Assembly: GCA_965216425.1 (NCBI GenBank)
Contig: CBDCFV010000006.1
Coordinates: 62,001-126,000 of the forward strand
Length of the DNA: 64,000 bases
Origin: CBDCFV01 sp965216425
Lineage (GTDB): Bacteria > Chloroflexota > Dehalococcoidia > Lucifugimonadales > UBA3495
Direction of reading: 5' to 3'
Shown here piece after piece: positions 61,167 to 64,000 of the stretch. The translations under genes were made by a program, and so were the position numbers. Every line of letters starts with the position of its first letter. Position 1 is the first letter of the stretch. Below the pieces are notes generated by a model, which searched no databases, was not told where the DNA came from, and saw nothing but the letters and a program-made list of their open reading frames with translations.

Positions 61167-62939
61167 TCAGGATTCATCCAAGTACACAAACCGGAGCTTG
61201 GGGATGGTCATGGGCACCAAGTGATATCCCTTGACACTGGGCTTGATCAAGACTTTACTTTCGGTGCTGTGCCAGAGCGGGACCCATGGGGCATCGTCCA
61301 CTATCAATTGCTCGATCCGGTTGTATTGCTCGAAGCGGTCCGCTTGGTCCTGCTCCGTACGGGCCGCCTCTAACAGGGAGTCTACTTCCCTATTGTTATA
61401 GTTCATCCAGTTGTTATCGCTTTGGCTATGGAACATTATGTCCAGGAAGTTCTGCGGGTCCGGGTAGTCGGCGCTCCAAGCGAGAGTAAACATCTGGAAG
61501 CGTTTCCTATGAACGTCCTGCAAAAAAGTGGCCCACTCAGTCTGCTGGATTTGCGCATCGATGCCCAGAACGTCCTGCCAAGTCTTGAGCATCGCTTGCA
61601 AGTCCAGTCCTACGCTGGCACCGAAGTTGCCGGCGACTGATATAGTCACAGACGGGAAGTTCTCCAGGTCGCCCCCATATTTCGACTCCGCCAGCAACTG
61701 TTTGGCCTTGTCGGGATTGAATTCATAGCCGCGAAGGTCCGGGTTATACGATGGGAATCCTGGGGGAATAATCCCTTTTGCAGGCACGCGCAAGTCTTCC
61801 AGGACTTCGGTCGCGATCTCCTGTTTGTTTATGGCGTAGTTCAAAGCCTGCCTGACATTGACATCATCGAATGGCTCCTGATCCAGGTTCATGGCGATGA
61901 AAGAGACGCTAAAACCGGGCGGCGCGGTGGCAAGCTCTGCGCTAAGCGGATTGGCCGGGTCCTGCACCCTTTCCAAGTCCGTCAACCCAAGTCCAGTAAT
62001 ATGGATTTCGTCGTTTTCGTACATCAACATGGCGTCGCCGCCACTGAGGATGAACTCCACCTCGTCCAAGAATGGGGAGCCCAAGTGATAGTGCTCGTTG
62101 CGGGCCAGGATTATGGCCTCACCTACGTCATACCGTTCCAGCCGGAATGGGCCGGTGCCATTGGGCTGGAAAATCCAATTGTCATCCTCTACTTCAACGT
62201 TCTGCCGGTCCAGCACGAATCCGGTCGGATAGGTCAACTTGGCTACGAAATATGACTTGGGGGCGTCGATGGTCAGCTCCACGGTAAAATCGTCTATGAC
62301 CCGCAACCCCGTTATCGATTCAGACTTCCCGTTGAGCTTGTCAGACACACCAACCACGTCGCCCAAGTAAAGGTCCGTCACGGGAGATTCGGTCAGGGGG
62401 TCGGCGGCTCGTTCCAACGACCAACGGAAGTCCTCGGCAGTCACCGGTGACCCGTCGTGAAACTTGGCGTCTTCTCGTAACCTGAAAGTAAACACCCGGC
62501 CGTCAGGGCTTATGTCCCACTGTTTCGCCAAATCAGGAACGATTTCTATAGAGGGGTCAATAGTCACCAGCCCGCCAAACACTTCGTTGACTACGGCAGC
62601 CGCGAGATAGTCGGTGGTTATATGGGGGTCCAGCGTAGGGGGGTCGCTGAAAAGACGCACCAGCCGCCCGCCTTGGGAGCCCATGGCCGGCTCGGTGGGA
62701 ACCGCTTCAGGAGCAGCTTGTGTAGGTTCGGTCGTTTCAGGGACAACTTCGGGAGCCGCCTGTGTGGATCCGGCTTCTTCTGGCGCCGTCTTTGGGGTAG
62801 CTTGTGCAGATTCGACTTGTTCTGGCGCCGTCTCGGGCGGCGCTGAGCATGCAGCCAACAACATCACGCTCATGACGAGCGCCATAGGTAACAAGATAGC
62901 CCTGGAAATCCTGTTCACTCCAACTTTCCGCCGCAACAT
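61167..62939 (-). CDS. ABC transporter substrate-binding lipoprotein, peptide type
   Basis: 590 residues from ATG 62939; a GTG at 62996 adds 19 residues with no ribosome site. Lipobox ends LAAC. A linker of Thr/Gln/Ala/Pro/Glu repeats (TQAAPEVVPETTEPTQAAPE) replaces the VEKEV stalks of the other binding proteins. The mature domain follows: VRLFSDPPTLDPHITTDYLA, then KFHDGSPVTAEDFRWSLERA. It has no adjacent permease or ATPase genes on either side within the window. Binds a peptide or similar ligand. Confidence 0.88.
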   Translation of the reverse strand: MLRRKVGVNRISRAILLPMALVMSVMLLAACSAPPETAPEQVESAQATPKTAPEEAGSTQAAPEVVPETTEPTQAAPEAVPTEPAMGSQGGRLVRLFSDPPTLDPHITTDYLAAAVVNEVFGGLVTIDPSIEIVPDLAKQWDISPDGRVFTFRLREDAKFHDGSPVTAEDFRWSLERAADPLTESPVTDLYLGDVVGVSDKLNGKSESITGLRVIDDFTVELTIDAPKSYFVAKLTYPTGFVLDRQNVEVEDDNWIFQPNGTGPFRLERYDVGEAIILARNEHYHLGSPFLDEVEFILSGGDAMLMYENDEIHITGLGLTDLERVQDPANPLSAELATAPPGFSVSFIAMNLDQEPFDDVNVRQALNYAINKQEIATEVLEDLRVPAKGIIPPGFPSYNPDLRGYEFNPDKAKQLLAESKYGGDLENFPSVTISVAGNFGASVGLDLQAMLKTWQDVLGIDAQIQQTEWATFLQDVHRKRFQMFTLAWSADYPDPQNFLDIMFHSQSDNNWMNYNNREVDSLLEAARTEQDQADRFEQYNRIEQLIVDDAPWVPLWHSTESKVLIKPSVKGYHLVPMTIPKLRFVYLDES

Positions 62940-63220
62940 CGCTTTCACATTCCCGCCGTCATCGTTTGATTTTCCCAGTTTACGCCTGTTCCTCACGAAC
63001 TGGATGTATTAGTGACAAGCGAAGTTAGGCGATTTGGAACAGAATGGATGGCTTCGCGAAAGGAGTTGCAACGTCAGCCCGTATCAACAACACTAATGAT
63101 GTTTGCGACGGGGCAAGGGTTTTCAGCCCATCGTTGAGGAAACGGCAAGCACCAAACCCGAGAACAAGACCGGCACGCGACGATCTTTCAGATATCGCGC
63201 CGGCCACAAGGATTTCCAAG

Positions 63221-63268
63221 TTGGCTGGGGATCCAGGATTCGAGTTGGCTGGGGATCCAGGATTCGAA
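63221..63268. repeat. 24-bp tandem duplication of tRNA-Gln 3' end
   Basis: TTGGCTGGGGATCCAGGATT then CGAG at 63221-63244 is repeated at 63245-63268 with only the last base changed. The second copy is the 3' end of the tRNA (complement) with CCA; the first lies beyond it. Confidence 0.85.
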
Positions 63269-63319
63269 CCTGGGATACCTGAGCCAGAGTCAGGCGTCTT
63301 ACCACTAGACTAATCCCCA
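63246..63319 (-). tRNA. tRNA-Gln (anticodon CTG)
   Basis: Minus-strand cloverleaf: acceptor TGGGGAT/ATCCCCA with G73 and encoded CCA, anticodon stem CCTGA/TCAGG with loop CTCTGGC (anticodon CTG, Gln codon CAG), T arm CCAGG-TTCGAAT-CCTGG. The U1-A72 first pair is characteristic of tRNA-Gln. Confidence 0.93.
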
Positions 63320-63689
63320 TCGGAACGAGGCCGCGGGCCGGTTGCATATATGGAAAAATGAATCTATGCCCTTATCAGGCCCGTATCGTTTATGGTATTC
63401 ACCACACGATGGGGCTGTCAAGAGACGGAACCAACTCTCACGAAGATCGCCGGCGCCAAGTTACTTAAACCGTCTTTCCAAATACGAAAAACGCCTGACG
63501 GAACTATCACTTGTAATTCGTTCCAGCGTCGTAACTTTGTTATCATTTCCGGTCAGCAAGCACTTCGTTTAGCGGTGCAGATAACCAAAAACGCCATTCG
63601 ACGCGAATGTGACAGGATTGACACGCTTCGGCGCGGCCAATATGATGATTCGTGTCAAACTAGTATATATTACTACGGAGAAAGTCATA
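63320..63689. other. Intergenic region before Lrp/AsnC gene
   Basis: About 370 bp without a convincing gene; open frames here overlap the regulator in other frames. A TATATT/ACTAGTAT stretch at 63660-63670, upstream of GGAG at 63677-63680, is a weak promoter candidate. Confidence 0.4.
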
Positions 63690-64000
63690 ATGGACGAACT
63701 CGACCGCAGAATCATCAGCCTTTTGCAAATGGATGGCCGGGCGTCCAACGCCAAAATCGCGAGAGAGGTCGGCGTTAGCGAAGGGACAGTACGCCGGCGG
63801 TTGCGACGGCTGATCCAGGAAGACGTAGTCAAAGTCGTTGCGGTACCAAACTTGGAAAAGTTGGGGTACGCCACCACCGCCCTGATAGGGTTGCAGACTG
63901 GCCCCGGGAAATCGGACGCTGTGGCGGAATCCATTGCTGGGTTGGACGAGGCACATTATGTCGCCATCACCACTGGAGCTTACGATGTCTTCATTTGGGC
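63690..64000 (+). CDS. Lrp/AsnC family transcriptional regulator (partial, runs off the window)
   Basis: At least 103 codons from ATG 63690 (GGAG at 63677-63680); the 3' end lies beyond the window. Residues 1-60 form the winged HTH: MDELDRRIISLLQMDGRAS, then NAKIAREVGVSEGTVRRRLRRL. The linker and start of the RAM/AsnC ligand domain follow (VKVVAVPNLEKLGYATTALIGL and HYVAITTGAYDVFIW). It would regulate amino-acid or related metabolism, often near its own gene. Targets cannot be inferred from the window. Confidence 0.85.
   Translation, partial: MDELDRRIISLLQMDGRASNAKIAREVGVSEGTVRRRLRRLIQEDVVKVVAVPNLEKLGYATTALIGLQTGPGKSDAVAESIAGLDEAHYVAITTGAYDVFIW

Noticed and set aside
63392..63778. 128-codon plus-strand frame before the regulator
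   Set aside because: Overlaps the Lrp/AsnC start in another frame and has no family resemblance.

Overview
The window reads as a free-living, GC-rich bacterial chromosome, most likely a Chloroflexota lineage near Dehalococcoidia/SAR202. This is an inference from gene content: peptide-type ABC lipoproteins with VEKEV-repeat stalks, a flavin monooxygenase, ACMSD-type amidohydrolases, short-chain dehydrogenases, a LigB-type dioxygenase, an orphan CoxL-like subunit and corrinoid methyltransferase genes. No rRNA, CRISPR or phage genes were seen. One tRNA gene (Gln, CTG) lies near the right end.

Layout. 1-6.3 kb: two tandem paralogous substrate-binding lipoproteins plus two permeases of a peptide-type ABC importer. 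6.4-10.3 kb: M24 peptidase, formylglycine-generating enzyme and a cysteine-type sulfatase. 10.3-11.8 kb: DEAD-box helicase. 12.1-16.1 kb: a second binding protein/permease/permease importer, whose last permease is frameshifted near its end. Neither importer has ATPase genes here. 16.4-21.1 kb: FG-GAP protein, MFS transporter, M19 dipeptidase, CinA-type amidohydrolase. 21.1-27 kb: repeat elements, a DsbA-like protein, a secreted subtilase, a coiled-coil protein, a Nudix hydrolase and a VOC protein. 27-43.4 kb: a mixed catabolic and accessory region with SDRs, nitroreductase, amidohydrolases, luciferase-like monooxygenase, TauE-like exporter, beta-propeller proteins, arylsulfotransferase-like protein, a broken Uma2 gene, a YtcJ-like amidohydrolase split by an IS630 element, DUF429 and a LigB dioxygenase.

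44-48.3 kb holds the CoxL-like subunit, a SirB1-like protein and an acyl-CoA-dehydrogenase-fold monooxygenase. 48.5-55.3 kb is the most coherent system: a homocysteine-methyltransferase-like protein, an unknown protein with a duplicated PCGxxH motif, an inserted toxin-antitoxin-like pair (triple DUF433 plus DUF5615), a MtaA/UroD-type methyltransferase, a corrinoid protein, a small Cys-rich protein and a corrinoid reductive activator. 55.4-61 kb has an amidase and an overlapping operon of SppA-like protease, membrane protein and three-fold repeat lipoprotein. 61-64 kb has another binding lipoprotein, the tRNA with a tandemly duplicated 3' end, and a truncated Lrp/AsnC regulator.

Mobile and repeat content is notable: an IS630 copy with a clear TA duplication, two MITE-like inverted-repeat elements, and five copies of an intergenic ATTCCCGC-type palindrome, several next to short tandem arrays. 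All functional names are from reading translations and motifs; no database search was run.
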